A DNA stretch of 64,000 nt from Peribacillus tepidiphilus. Lineage in GTDB: Bacteria; Bacillota; Bacilli; Bacillales; DSM-1321. How positions within the stretch are numbered: the first letter of the stretch is position 1; the number at the start of each line of letters is the position of its first letter. Positions 1 through 8,462 of this stretch are shown here, piece after piece. The notes below the pieces were generated by a model. The model was given only the letters and a program-made list of their open reading frames with translations. It had not been told where the DNA came from and did not search any database. Where the stretch lies: NCBI RefSeq assembly GCF_009466385.1, contig NZ_WIAQ01000008.1, positions 18,810 through 82,809 of the forward strand, in the 5' to 3' direction. The position numbers and the translations under genes were made by a program.

Positions 1-145
1 TTACTCTTAGATTAATTTCTTCATGAGATTTCATAAAGGGGTAGCGTCAGGAAAATGCGGATTTACAACGTTAAGTATATCAAAAGTAAATAGTCAATCT
101 CATTGTAAAAAGAGATTGGCTTATACCTACATTCTAGTCCTAAAA

Positions 146-529
146 CTATTCGAAATATTTTTTTATTTTTTCTATCGGAACTTCTTTATCTGTTTTATAA
201 TATTGATCATTTATCTTTATCATTTTATTAAAAAAAAGAATTTGGTCAGATCCAATGTTAGCAAGATACTGGTATCCTTTAATTTCTTCATCTGAGACTT
301 TTAATAAATTTATTTTTTCAAATAATAATAGAAACTCTTTCACCTTTTCTTCTTCGACTATTTCAACAGTCTTTCCAGTTTTACCATCCCTAAGTTCAAT
401 AATATTCTTTTCTCCTTTAGTAATAAAATTATTAAAACTATCCCACTTTGTTTCATTTGTAGTGAATCCACAAGCTGTAATAACCGATATTACGATAGCT
501 ATTAGTAAAAATGAAAATACTTTCAACAC
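146..529 (-). CDS. Small predicted lipoprotein of unknown function
   Basis: The protein has 127 residues if read from the GTG at 529, which has a strong AGGAGGAGGG ribosome site just upstream; a TTG one codon later is also possible. Residues 1-20 form a short lysine-containing hydrophobic signal ending in a lipobox (Ile-Thr-Ala-Cys, Cys20), so the mature protein should be lipid-anchored on the outer face of the membrane. The rest is hydrophilic and rich in Lys and Glu, with no motif I recognise. It stands alone, divergent from the peptidase remnant at 644. The lipoprotein call is firm; no function can be assigned. Confidence 0.7.
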   Translation of the reverse strand: MLKVFSFLLIAIVISVITACGFTTNETKWDSFNNFITKGEKNIIELRDGKTGKTVEIVEEEKVKEFLLLFEKINLLKVSDEEIKGYQYLANIGSDQILFFNKMIKINDQYYKTDKEVPIEKIKKYFE

Positions 530-643
530 TAATCCCTCCTCCTAGTCCATATTAATTATATGCTATAAAACCGAAAATTAAAAATAATTAAAATATTATT
601 TTGAAAAAAAAGGAAATTATTCAATTCATATCGAAATATATAA

Positions 644-1755
644 ATGCTGCAAAATAATTTATATGAAGTGTCATGTGTGAAACGTTTATTTGTATTTTTA
701 GGTACGTTGCTTTTATTGTTCAGCATTATAATGTCAAATGGTATTATTTCAAGCGCGTCTAGTAAAGTTGATAATGTCTCTTTAAAAAATGCCGAACATT
801 TTGCAAAGGACTACTTAATAACTGTTTCTCAAAATTCTTTTGACGGGTGGAAAAATGCAAGTTTAGAAAAAGGTAAAAAACTATATGACTTTGATGGAAA
901 TCTAACCTCTTATTTATTTCAAGTAAAAAATCAAGGTAAAGATCAAGGCTATATTATTATTAGTGCTATTCCTGAGATTCCTGGTGTTTTAGAGTCTACT
1001 AGGGAAGGTTCTAATCCCTATGTTAATGTGAAAGAAAATGACAGCATTTATGTTGGACCCGTATTGCACTTTAGCAAAGTAGATAACGAGTATGCTATGA
1101 GTTTAAGTAATAAAAAAGTTGAAAAAAAATCAAAACTAAAATTAAATGCACCATTAAGCTATGAAAATATTGAAAAATATGCAATGCTACCTCAACTGTA
1201 GAACCTGAGCAAATTGGTACACAAGCAGTCACTAACTACAAATATAAGCTTATTTCTGGTGTACCGGATTATACATGGGATATCGGTTGTGCGCCAACTT
1301 CGGGAGCAAATATCGTAAAATATTGGGATAGCCGAGGATATCCCAACCTTGTTGGTACATCTCAAACTACTCACAGTTTGATTGACCAATTAGCTACAAG
1401 TATGAACACAAATCGTAGTACCGGGGGAACCTCTGTTTCTAACATGAGAACTGGAATGATAAATTTTTGGGGAGCAAGGGGATACGGAGTAACAGTAACT
1501 ACTTATTCGGGTTCTTTTAGTACTCATATGAACGAAATTAATGCAGGTAGACCTGATTGGGTTACAACTGCCAATCATCCAGTTTGGGGTGATCATGCAA
1601 TGACTGGCGTTGGCTATGAAGAATATTACAATAATAGCGATTTTACTTGGTATCGCCAAGTAATCTTACATGATACATGGAGCAGCACTCCTGTAGATTA
1701 CTGGATTAAATGGACTTCTTATTTTGACTATGTAATAAAGGTACAACCAAATTAA
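644..1755 (+). pseudogene. C39-like cysteine peptidase, split by a frameshift
   Basis: The first frame (644-1201) gives a secreted N-terminal part: a hydrophobic signal around residues 12-40, then a propeptide-like region. If the leader starts at the GTG at 677 it fits a signal peptide better than from 644. This frame stops at 1199-1201. The second frame is open from 1174 to 1755 and carries the catalytic part: a Gly-Cys-Ala-Pro-Thr-Ser-Gly active-site cysteine near 1289, an Asp-His-Ala-Met-Thr-Gly-Val-Gly-Tyr histidine motif near 1591-1617 and a His-Asp-Thr-Trp motif near 1669. These are features of Peptidase_C39_2-like proteins. Joined, the product would be about 370 residues. The break lies between 1174 and 1200, next to an A-run, so either a real mutation or a sequencing indel is possible. 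A hairpin terminator follows at 1866. Confidence 0.7.
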
Positions 1756-1865
1756 ATTGACATTGATTATAGTTATCATCAAAAAGACATTGGTAAAATT
1801 AAGTAGTTGTAATTTATATGGTTGAATAGTTTCTTAAATGCAATTCAATAATTCTTGAAATAAAG

Positions 1866-1897
1866 GGATACCTTTCATAGGTGTCCATTTTATTTTT
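1866..1897 (+). terminator. Rho-independent terminator after the C39 peptidase
   Basis: The stem GGATACC/GGTGTCC (1866-1872 with 1880-1886) is followed by an ATTTTATTTTT run. It would end the transcript of the split peptidase gene. Confidence 0.55.
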
Positions 1898-1911
1898 GAG
1901 GTGTCTAAATA

Positions 1912-3193
1912 TTAGAAAAGGAAAGATCTTTTGAAATTCATGACAGACAAATACTTAGTCTGTTATCAAAAGGCCGTAAGGCTCAAGAAGAAATTCAGAA
2001 ACAAAACGGTAAAAAGCTGAATGAGAAGGTTATACACTTTACTAACATCGGACATGCTTTAATTAAAGCAAAACAGGAAAAATTAGACGTTTTTGAGGTT
2101 TTAGAATCTGTTATTGAATGGAATTCTTTTGTCTCTTCGGTGGAAGAAGCTCAAGAACTTGCACGTCCTGCCGACTATGATTATTTAGACTTACTGCAAA
2201 AACGATTTTATTCTCTAGAAAGTATACGCCAACGCTATTAAAGGTATTGGAATTTCATTCTACAAAGGCAAATGAGCCACTTTTAAAAGCTGTAGAGATT
2301 GTCCGAGGAATGAACGAATCTGGGAAACGAAAAGTACCTGATGACTCACCTGTGGATTTTATTTCAAAACGTTGGAAAAAGCATTTGTATGAGGATGATG
2401 GTACAACAATCAATCGTCATTACTATGAAATGGCTGTTTTAACAGAACTTCGGGAGCATGTTCGGGCAGGAGATGTTTCAATTGTTGGTAGCAGACAATA
2501 TAGAGATTTTGAGGAATATTTGTTTTCAGAAGATACATGGAATCAAACGAAGGAGAATACGAGATTATCAGTTAGTTTATCATTTGGAGATTATATGACA
2601 GAGAGAACCAGTAGACTTAACGAAAGGCTAAAGTGGTTAGCTGCCAATTCCAACAAGTTAGACGGGGTTTCTCTTGAAAAAGGAAAGCTGTCACTTGCAC
2701 GCTTAGAAAAAGATGTTCCGGAAGATGCAAAAAAGTTTAGTGCGAGCCTTTATCAAATGCTGCCAAGAATAAAATTAACTGATTTACTAATGGATGTTGC
2801 TCATATAACAGGATTTCATGAGCAATTCACTCATGCTTCCAATAATCGAAAACCAGATAAAGAAGAAACAATCATTATCATGGCTGCCCTTTTAGGAATG
2901 GGAATGAATATTGGCTTGAGAAAGATGGCTGAAGCAACACCCGGACTTACATATAAACAATTAGCCAATGTATCTCAATGGCGCATGTATGAAGATACCA
3001 TGAATAAAGCCCAAGCTGTATTAGTAAATTTTCATCACAAATTACAATTATCTTCCTATTGGGGAGACGGTACAACATCCTCGTCAGATGGTATGAGAAT
3101 GCAGCTGGGTGTTTTGTCACTACATGCAGATTCAAACCCACATTACGGAACTGGAAAAGGAACCACCATCTATCGATTTACGAGTGACCAATC
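1912..3193 (+). pseudogene. Tn3-family transposase remnant (frameshifted, truncated at both ends)
   Basis: Frame 1 from 1912 reads Leu-Glu-Lys-Glu-Arg-Ser-Phe-Glu-Ile-His-Asp-Arg and continues to a stop at 2245. The matching continuation is in frame 3 from about 2214 (Ser-Arg-Lys-Tyr-Thr-Pro-Thr-Leu-Leu), so about one base is missing near 2215-2217. The second part runs to about 3193 and includes the Tn3 catalytic-core text WGDGTTSSSDG (about 3058-3090) and HADSNPHYGTGKGTTIYRF. This is established Tn3 TnpA (DDE) sequence of the Tn4430 type. Full-length family members are close to 1000 residues; the N-terminal part and everything after the first catalytic Asp region are gone. The homology ends abruptly after a Thr-Ser-Asp-Gln-Ser-Phe, where a different gene fragment begins. 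No terminal inverted repeats or resolvase were found. Confidence 0.85.
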
Positions 3194-3421
3194 TTTTAGA
3201 AGTCTAAAAAATTCCCAGCTAAAAAGACGGCTTAGTTCAGGCAATTCTTCACTAGGTTCTGGAATGTCCACAAAGATGGCATCCCATTTCCCTTCGGTAT
3301 TTTCAATAAAATTCCTGCCGTTTTCAATTTCTGTACGTACTTTAGAGTGATTTAAAGCACCTTCATTAAATTTGACCAAAGCTTCCAGATAGTTATGACG
3401 AATAATGAAGGTTAGGATAAA
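3185..3421 (-). pseudogene. Fragment of a spermidine-synthase-like gene
   Basis: Reading the minus strand from about 3421, an open stretch contains Asn-Gly-Arg-Asn-Phe-Ile, then a Lys-Trp-Asp-Ala-Ile-Phe-Val-Asp-Ile-Pro-Glu-Pro segment, and Phe-Phe-Arg-Leu-Leu-Lys. This order resembles the aminopropyltransferase core, where an acidic loop after the SAM-like fold reads 'DVIIVDLPDP...LY..EFY..L'. Only about 75 residues are present. There is no start codon with a ribosome site, and the 3' end collides with the truncated Tn3 transposase. It looks like the stump of a gene cut by the transposon or by a later deletion. The family call rests on motif memory and is moderate. Confidence 0.45.
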
Positions 3422-3793
3422 AAGTTATTTAGGAATTTTTTACGTTGAAATTCATTTATAAATCATGTAGTATTAGACTACAAGCTGCGTTGTACGTAAT
3501 TTTAATTAAGTTTTAACCTTTAAGCTGTAATAGGGAGTTTAACATTGAACTGGAATGTCATGCCTCGTTATGTACAGGAGGACGACAGGAAAGGATCTGC
3601 AAACACCCACTTTGAGGAGTGGTGGTTTAAAACTTTCTTAAGCGAATTACGGCAAATGTGGCTTTTTCAATTGACGATTCAATCCAGTTCTTACTAAGAA
3701 CTGGATTTTCGTTTTATATTCTATTGTTTTGAATAAAATTCCTTTATTATAGTTGTTTGAAACGGAGGACATCAATTCTACATCTTAATGTTA
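3194..3793. other. Gene-poor junction region after the Tn3 remnant
   Basis: Apart from the spermidine-synthase-like stump (3185-3421), this stretch holds only a short open frame, 3545-3697 on the plus strand: 50 codons from a TTG with a GGGAG ribosome-site-like sequence, Trp- and Phe-rich near its end, with no recognised family. It ends inside a terminator hairpin. I would not call it a gene without conservation evidence. Confidence 0.4.
3681..3712 (+). terminator. Hairpin terminator
   Basis: The 13-bp arms AATCCAGTTCTTA and TAAGAACTGGATT (3681-3706) are followed by TTCGTTTT. This is a good intrinsic terminator on the plus strand. The gene it once served is no longer clear. Confidence 0.6.
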
Positions 3794-4354
3794 CTAGAAC
3801 ACCTTTCCATACACACACGTATCTCTTAATTCCTGGCTGTCAGCCGAAAGAGAGTCATTTCTTAAAATTCCTTCTAACTTTAAACCAAGTCTTTCTGGTA
3901 TGGCACGACTTTTTTTGTTTCTGGTGTCGCAGCGTATTTCTAATTTTCGTGCTTTTAACTCTTTTGTTGCGAAATCAACAATTCCTTGAACAGCTTCTGT
4001 CATATAGCCATTTCCACTGAATCTGGTGTCGATCCAGTATCCGATTTCAAACTTTGGGACAGACCAATTCATTCTGTGTAATCCAGAAGAAGCAACAAAT
4101 TCACCTGAATCCTTTAAAAATACCAACAATCGTAGATCCTCTCTTTTTAAAAATTGAATATAGGATTCCCTTATATTAGCTTCTACATTCTCTTCTGATT
4201 GTTCTTGTTGGGCAAAAGGCATCCATGGCTTTAATTCTTGAATAGAAGCCTTTATCGCTTCATACACAGCTCTACCATCCCCTGGTAAGGGCATTCGTAT
4301 GAACAATCTTTCGGTAGAAAATTGAGTGGGAAAGTCCATAAGCATTGGATTCAT
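3794..4354 (-). CDS. GNAT acetyltransferase of the RimJ/RimL type
   Basis: A 186-residue protein with the layout of the ribosomal-protein-serine/alanine N-acetyltransferase group: an N-terminal TERL-I-R strand (Thr-Glu-Arg-Leu-Phe-Ile-Arg), then a Tyr-Trp-Ile-Asp strand. These are followed by the acetyl-CoA-binding loop Ser-Gly-Asn-Gly-Tyr-Met-Thr-Glu-Ala, and a C-terminal Ser-Arg-Ala-Ile-Pro-Glu-Arg-Leu-Gly segment typical of this family. It transfers acetyl from acetyl-CoA to an amino group; the acceptor cannot be told. I start it at the ATG at 4354, because AGGAG lies 8 bases upstream; a GTG at 4363 overlaps that ribosome site. A short open frame ends in the same place (4360). Confidence 0.88.
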   Translation of the reverse strand: MNPMLMDFPTQFSTERLFIRMPLPGDGRAVYEAIKASIQELKPWMPFAQQEQSEENVEANIRESYIQFLKREDLRLLVFLKDSGEFVASSGLHRMNWSVPKFEIGYWIDTRFSGNGYMTEAVQGIVDFATKELKARKLEIRCDTRNKKSRAIPERLGLKLEGILRNDSLSADSQELRDTCVYGKVF

Positions 4355-4359
4355 TTTGT

Positions 4360-4491
4360 TCACTCCTGTAAGTCTATTATTTTATAGGAAAATTTGAAAT
4401 TAAAAAAATGAAATAAGAATGCTTTTTCTGGTGCTAATTCAGCTTTTTTCAAAGAGGACAGTACCTGTTCAATAACGGCTTCATGATCCAA
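4360..4491 (-). CDS. Possible 43-residue ORF coupled to the acetyltransferase gene
   Basis: It reads from a TTG at 4491 with AAGGAAGG about 7 bases upstream. Its TGA (4360-4362) lies within the ribosome-site region of the acetyltransferase gene, an arrangement often seen with translational coupling. The predicted peptide is Lys/Glu-rich at first and then Phe-rich. No family is recognised. It may equally be the tail of a lost gene. Confidence 0.25.
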   Translation of the reverse strand: MDHEAVIEQVLSSLKKAELAPEKAFLFHFFNFKFSYKIIDLQE

Positions 4492-4607
4492 ATTGTCGTC
4501 CTTCCTTTCTATCTTTTTCAAATAACTACTCAATAGATACCTTTTTCTTATTTTCGGTTTTATAATCCTTATTTCCTTCTATCGAACAATAAAAAATTCT
4601 CAAATAC

Positions 4608-4636
4608 AAAAATCCCTCGTACGTAGAGGGATTTTT
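4608..4636 (-). terminator. Terminator downstream of livK-like gene 1
   Basis: The arms AAAAATCCCTC and GAGGGATTTTT enclose a 7-base loop, with A/T tails on both sides. It lies 9 bases past the end of the substrate-binding-protein gene and ends the ligase-liv operon; it can work in both directions. Confidence 0.8.
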
Positions 4637-4644
4637 AATTTAGA

Positions 4645-5862
4645 TTACTTTACTTTTTTCAAAACAATTTTGCCATCTTCCACTGCAGCTATACTTAAGT
4701 CCGATTCAAAGCCACCGTCTGCTCCAACTTTGTTAATGTAGTATACTTTTTTATCTTCAGGTAATTGATCTAAGCCATCTTGAATATGCTCGCGTATAGC
4801 TTTTGCATCGTCAACGGAACCAGCAGCTTTCATGGCTTCAACAAATATGTGCATAGCAATATAATTAAGGCCTGCTTCAGAACCCGGGTCGACATTAAAT
4901 TTCGCTCGGTAGTTCTTAACAAACTCCGGTATTGCTGGACTGTCTGAATTCACTAAAGGTAAAACTCCAATTGATCCCTCTAGAACATCATAAGAACCAG
5001 TAACTGCTTTCATTTCATCTAGCTTAGCCTGATCCATGATAATAAAGCCGCCCTTGAAACCTAATTCTCTTGCTTGTTTAGCTACTTTAGCTGTTGGTTC
5101 AGAAGCTCCACCGATAAACAAAACATCAGGCTTTTCTTTGAGTGCATTTGTTACCACTGTAAAGAAATCTGTTTCTTTTGAGAAGTCAATAGCTGACTTG
5201 AAAACGACCTCTCCACCACTTTTTTCCCAGTATGGAAGTAAGGTTTCTGTCCAATCTTTTCCGTATTGTGAGGCAGTTGGTAGTGCGGCAATTTTCTTTC
5301 CAAAGCGTTCCATTGCATACTTGCTGAATGGTTCCATATAGCCATCATATCGCGGTGGGATTCGAACGGTTAGTGTATTTCCACCTTCTGCAACTTTCGG
5401 CTCGCTCGTATAGGCTCCAATGATAAATTTGTCTATTTCGTTAAAGACTTGTAAAGCCATAACTCCACCACTATGTGGAGTGAAGATAATTGGTGTCTTA
5501 TGCTCCTGGATCAGCCTTTTTGCGTTTGCACCTGCTTCGTTCGGTAAATATTTGTCATCTAATGGGACAAGATTGATTGTGTATGTTTTACCATTCACTT
5601 CAAAACCGCCGCTGCTGTTAATTTCGTCGACCGCCATTTTTACTCCATTTAATGTTCGCTCTCCATAAAATGCAGCAGGTCCGCTTAAAGGTCCAGTATA
5701 GCCAATATTCACTGTACTAGCTTCCGTTTTACTTTCACCCTTTGCTTCTTTCTTAGGTTCTTTTTCTTTTGTATTGCTAGATTGTGAACCGCTGCATGCA
5801 GCTAGACTAAAAATCATGGTGAAAATCGCAATGGCCAAAAGTAGAAATTTTCCTTTTTTCAT
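4645..5862 (-). CDS. LivK-type ABC substrate-binding lipoprotein (set 1)
   Basis: A 405-residue lipoprotein: the signal ends in Ser-Leu-Ala-Ala-Cys (Cys23), followed by a Ser/Lys/Glu-rich linker and a two-lobe Peripla_BP_6 domain starting near residue 50 with Asn-Ile-Gly-Tyr-Thr-Gly-Pro-Leu-Ser-Gly. It captures substrate outside the cell for the LivHMGF complex encoded just upstream. It is the last gene of its operon, 93 bases after the second ATPase gene, whereas the equivalent gene of set 2 comes first. LivK-fold proteins also bind aromatic and other organic acids, amides and urea, and every neighbour is acyl-CoA metabolism. I therefore favour an organic acid over an amino acid; that is inference. 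Confidence 0.88.
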   Translation of the reverse strand: MKKGKFLLLAIAIFTMIFSLAACSGSQSSNTKEKEPKKEAKGESKTEASTVNIGYTGPLSGPAAFYGERTLNGVKMAVDEINSSGGFEVNGKTYTINLVPLDDKYLPNEAGANAKRLIQEHKTPIIFTPHSGGVMALQVFNEIDKFIIGAYTSEPKVAEGGNTLTVRIPPRYDGYMEPFSKYAMERFGKKIAALPTASQYGKDWTETLLPYWEKSGGEVVFKSAIDFSKETDFFTVVTNALKEKPDVLFIGGASEPTAKVAKQARELGFKGGFIIMDQAKLDEMKAVTGSYDVLEGSIGVLPLVNSDSPAIPEFVKNYRAKFNVDPGSEAGLNYIAMHIFVEAMKAAGSVDDAKAIREHIQDGLDQLPEDKKVYYINKVGADGGFESDLSIAAVEDGKIVLKKVK

Positions 5863-5955
5863 GAATTACCCCTCTTTTCTTATTTTTAATATTCCGAAAA
5901 TAATTGTGGTGACTTTGACTTCTCCACCTCCTTAAAAGATAAGCTCTACTTTAAT

Positions 5956-6663
5956 TCAGGCACCAATATATGCCTTTCGAACTCGATCATTGGCAAACAA
6001 CTCATCCGATGTACCTTGAACGACTATGACGCCATTCTCAAACACATAACCTTTATCAGCAATTCGTAAGGCAGCATTCGCATTTTGCTCAGCTAATAAA
6101 ATGGTTGTTCCCTCTTTATTAATTTGTTTAATAACACTAAACATCTGTTCTACAATTAATGGAGCCAGACCTACGGAAGGCTCATCTAGCATCATTAGCT
6201 TAGGTTTAGACATCAATGCTCTGCCGATCGCCAGCATTTGCTGCTGTCCACCACTTAAAGAACCTGCAGCATCATTTCGTTTATCTTTTAAAATGGGAAA
6301 TAACTCATAAACGTTCTTTAGTGATTGTTTAATCTCTTCTTTCTTTTTTCTATGCACATAAGCGCCCATTCTTAAATTTTCATAAACGGTCATACGAGGA
6401 AATAGTTTTCGTCCTTCCGCGCATTGGACAATCCCTGATTGAACAATGCGATCAGGAGACTTCTTGTCAATGGCGGTTTCCTGAAAAAGGATTTCTCCAT
6501 GATAAGGTTTATTTAAACCGCTTATTGTTCTGAATGTTGTACTTTTCCCTGCTCCATTTGATCCTAACAAAACGACAATTTCTCCTTCGTTTACGTCAAT
6601 ATTCACATCATGAATCGCAGTAAAATTTCCATATTTTACAGAGACGTTTTTCAGCTTAAGCAA
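5956..6663 (-). CDS. livF: LivF-type ABC ATPase (set 1)
   Basis: A 235-residue single ABC domain with Walker A Gly-Ser-Asn-Gly-Ala-Gly-Lys-Ser (residues 34-41), signature Leu-Ser-Gly-Gly-Gln-Gln-Gln-Met and Walker B Leu-Met-Met-Leu-Asp-Glu-Pro-Ser. The length and the Gln-Gln-Gln signature are typical of LivF, one of the two ATPases of branched-chain-amino-acid-type (HAAT) importers. Its start overlaps the end of the livG-like gene by 8 bases, which points to translational coupling and a 1:1 heterodimer. Family identity is strong; the transported substrate is unknown. Confidence 0.9.
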   Translation of the reverse strand: MLKLKNVSVKYGNFTAIHDVNIDVNEGEIVVLLGSNGAGKSTTFRTISGLNKPYHGEILFQETAIDKKSPDRIVQSGIVQCAEGRKLFPRMTVYENLRMGAYVHRKKKEEIKQSLKNVYELFPILKDKRNDAAGSLSGGQQQMLAIGRALMSKPKLMMLDEPSVGLAPLIVEQMFSVIKQINKEGTTILLAEQNANAALRIADKGYVFENGVIVVQGTSDELFANDRVRKAYIGA

Positions 6664-7420
6664 TGGCGCTCCCTCCCAGATATGCCTTGATCACCATTTC
6701 ATTGTTCTGAATTTCATTTGGAGTTCCTTCTGCTATTTTCTCACCATAGTTTAGAACCATAATTTTATGTGCCAATTTCATGATCATTTCCATTTTGTGT
6801 TCAATAAGACATACGGTTAGACCATTTTGAATCATTTTTTCTATTAGGAGAGCAAGACCTTCCGTTTCACCTGGATTTACACCTGCAGCTGGTTCATCAA
6901 GAAAGATAATTTCTGGATCAGTCGCTAAAGCGAGAGCAAAGGCAACCCGCTTTTTTTCTTCCTGAGAAATATTTCCAATCATTTTGTATGCAGCGCCCAT
7001 TAACCCTACAAAATCTAAAACCTCTATTGCTTTTTCTTTGCATTGTTTTTCTTCTCTTTTTAAACGCTTCGTTCTAAAAATGGCATCCACTAGATTTGAA
7101 TTTGTTCTGAGACGATGACCAACCATAACATTATCTAAAACGGTGGATTGTTCAAATAAATTGGTCGTTTGAAAAGTCCGAGCTACTCCAAGCTCAGCTA
7201 TTTTGTTTGGAGGCAAATGGGTAATATCCTTGCCTTTAAAAAGGACCTGCCCTGAGCTAGGTGGGTGAAAGCCGCTTATTAAGTTAAAAAAAGTAGATTT
7301 GCCTGCTCCATTGGGACCTATAATTGCATTAATTTTTCCTTTTTCTATGGAGAAATTAACATTGTTTACAGCAACCAAGCCTCCAAATTTTTTCGTTAAG
7401 TTTCTTGTTTCCAAATACAT
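6656..7420 (-). CDS. livG: LivG-type ABC ATPase (set 1) with a non-canonical signature motif
   Basis: A 254-residue ABC domain: Walker A Gly-Pro-Asn-Gly-Ala-Gly-Lys-Ser (residues 35-42) and Walker B Ile-Ile-Phe-Leu-Asp-Glu-Pro-Ala-Ala-Gly. The C-terminal Ile-Ala-Glu-Gly-Thr-Pro-Asn-Glu-Ile is usual for LivG. Where other LivG proteins, including the second copy in this window, carry Leu-Ser/Ala-Tyr-Gly-Gln, this one reads Ile-Ser-Gln-Glu-Glu followed by Lys-Lys-Arg-Val. The Ser that touches ATP is kept, but both Gly and Gln positions differ. It pairs with the LivF at 5956 and the permeases at 7422 and 8462; it starts 1 base after the livM-like gene ends. Confidence 0.88.
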   Translation of the reverse strand: MYLETRNLTKKFGGLVAVNNVNFSIEKGKINAIIGPNGAGKSTFFNLISGFHPPSSGQVLFKGKDITHLPPNKIAELGVARTFQTTNLFEQSTVLDNVMVGHRLRTNSNLVDAIFRTKRLKREEKQCKEKAIEVLDFVGLMGAAYKMIGNISQEEKKRVAFALALATDPEIIFLDEPAAGVNPGETEGLALLIEKMIQNGLTVCLIEHKMEMIMKLAHKIMVLNYGEKIAEGTPNEIQNNEMVIKAYLGGSAIA

Positions 7421-7421
7421 A

Positions 7422-8462
7422 CTAGCCCTCCTTCACTTGCTTTTCCGTCGCAGCTTGAATATCGAATCGTGGATCGTTTGATACAGCCCTTTTAAGCTCC
7501 ATCTTTTGTTCCCTTTTTTGCAAGAACTTCATTCTCCAGCTAATAAAGCCTCCAACTAATCCTCTAGGATAGAAAATGATAAGCAATGTTAAAATCGGGC
7601 CAAAAATTAACATTCGATAGTCTTGTAGAAATTGAAGCTTCTGAGAAAGCCAAACAATAATAATTGTCCCTACGATTGGGCCTGAGAGCGTTCCAATTCC
7701 CCCAACTAATAGATAGATTAATAAGTCAAAGGTAATAGAAATGCCGCCAATATCTGGTCCAATGAATCGAATAAAGGATGCATAAAGGGCTCCTGATAAA
7801 CCAGCAAAAAAAGTGGATACCACAAAAGACATTAGCTTATTTTTCATCGTTGAGATTCCTATTGTTATAGCTAAATCTTCACTGTTTCGAATGGCAATGT
7901 ACGTTCTGCCTGTTAAGGAATAGACGATTCGATACATGATCAAAATCACTAAAAGCAGGAAGAACAAGACTAAAAAATATTTAGAGGTTGGTGTTTGAAA
8001 TGAAATGGGCCCAATATTAGAAGGAGCAGGAATTCCAATTAAGCCCCGGACACCTTCTGTTAAACTGTCCCATTTATCAATAACTAAATAAATGATATAC
8101 CCTACACATAGTGTATATATCGCAAAAAAGTGTTCTTTCGTTCTCAGTGCAATTAAGCCAATTAAAAATCCAAGTGCGCTCGTAATCAGACAGGATAGAA
8201 TAAATGAAAGCCAGAAAGAAAGCCCAGCTTTTACCGTAAATAATCCAAGCGAATACGCTCCTATTGCAAAAAAGCCTGCATGTGCAAGAGATAAGTATCC
8301 AGTATATCCAGCGAGTAAATTTAAGCCGTATACTCCAATCATCCAAATGAACGATAGGGTCATAATGTGAATATAGTAGTCATTTTGAGTGATGAAGGGA
8401 AAGGCAATCGAAAATAAAAGCAATCCGATGATAATGTTCCTTTGATTGAAAACTCCAGACAT
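7422..8462 (-). CDS. livM: LivM-type ABC permease (set 1)
   Basis: A 346-residue membrane protein with about eight to ten hydrophobic segments and the BPD_transp_2 family text: Leu-Ala-Gly-Tyr-Thr-Gly-Tyr-Leu-Ser-Leu-Ala-His-Ala-Gly-Phe near residues 50-65 and Gly-Gly-Ile-Gly-Thr-Leu-Ser-Gly-Pro-Ile-Val-Gly near 250. It ends in a hydrophilic, basic tail of about 35 residues. It forms half of the membrane channel with the LivH-type protein. The ATG shares one base with the stop of the livH-like gene, so the permeases are tightly coupled. Confidence 0.9.
   Translation of the reverse strand: MSGVFNQRNIIIGLLLFSIAFPFITQNDYYIHIMTLSFIWMIGVYGLNLLAGYTGYLSLAHAGFFAIGAYSLGLFTVKAGLSFWLSFILSCLITSALGFLIGLIALRTKEHFFAIYTLCVGYIIYLVIDKWDSLTEGVRGLIGIPAPSNIGPISFQTPTSKYFLVLFFLLLVILIMYRIVYSLTGRTYIAIRNSEDLAITIGISTMKNKLMSFVVSTFFAGLSGALYASFIRFIGPDIGGISITFDLLIYLLVGGIGTLSGPIVGTIIIVWLSQKLQFLQDYRMLIFGPILTLLIIFYPRGLVGGFISWRMKFLQKREQKMELKRAVSNDPRFDIQAATEKQVKEG

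Noticed and set aside
3545..3697. 50-codon ORF ending in a terminator hairpin
   Set aside because: No recognised family and a weak TTG start; it lies in a region of gene debris, so it is mentioned only as part of the junction region.
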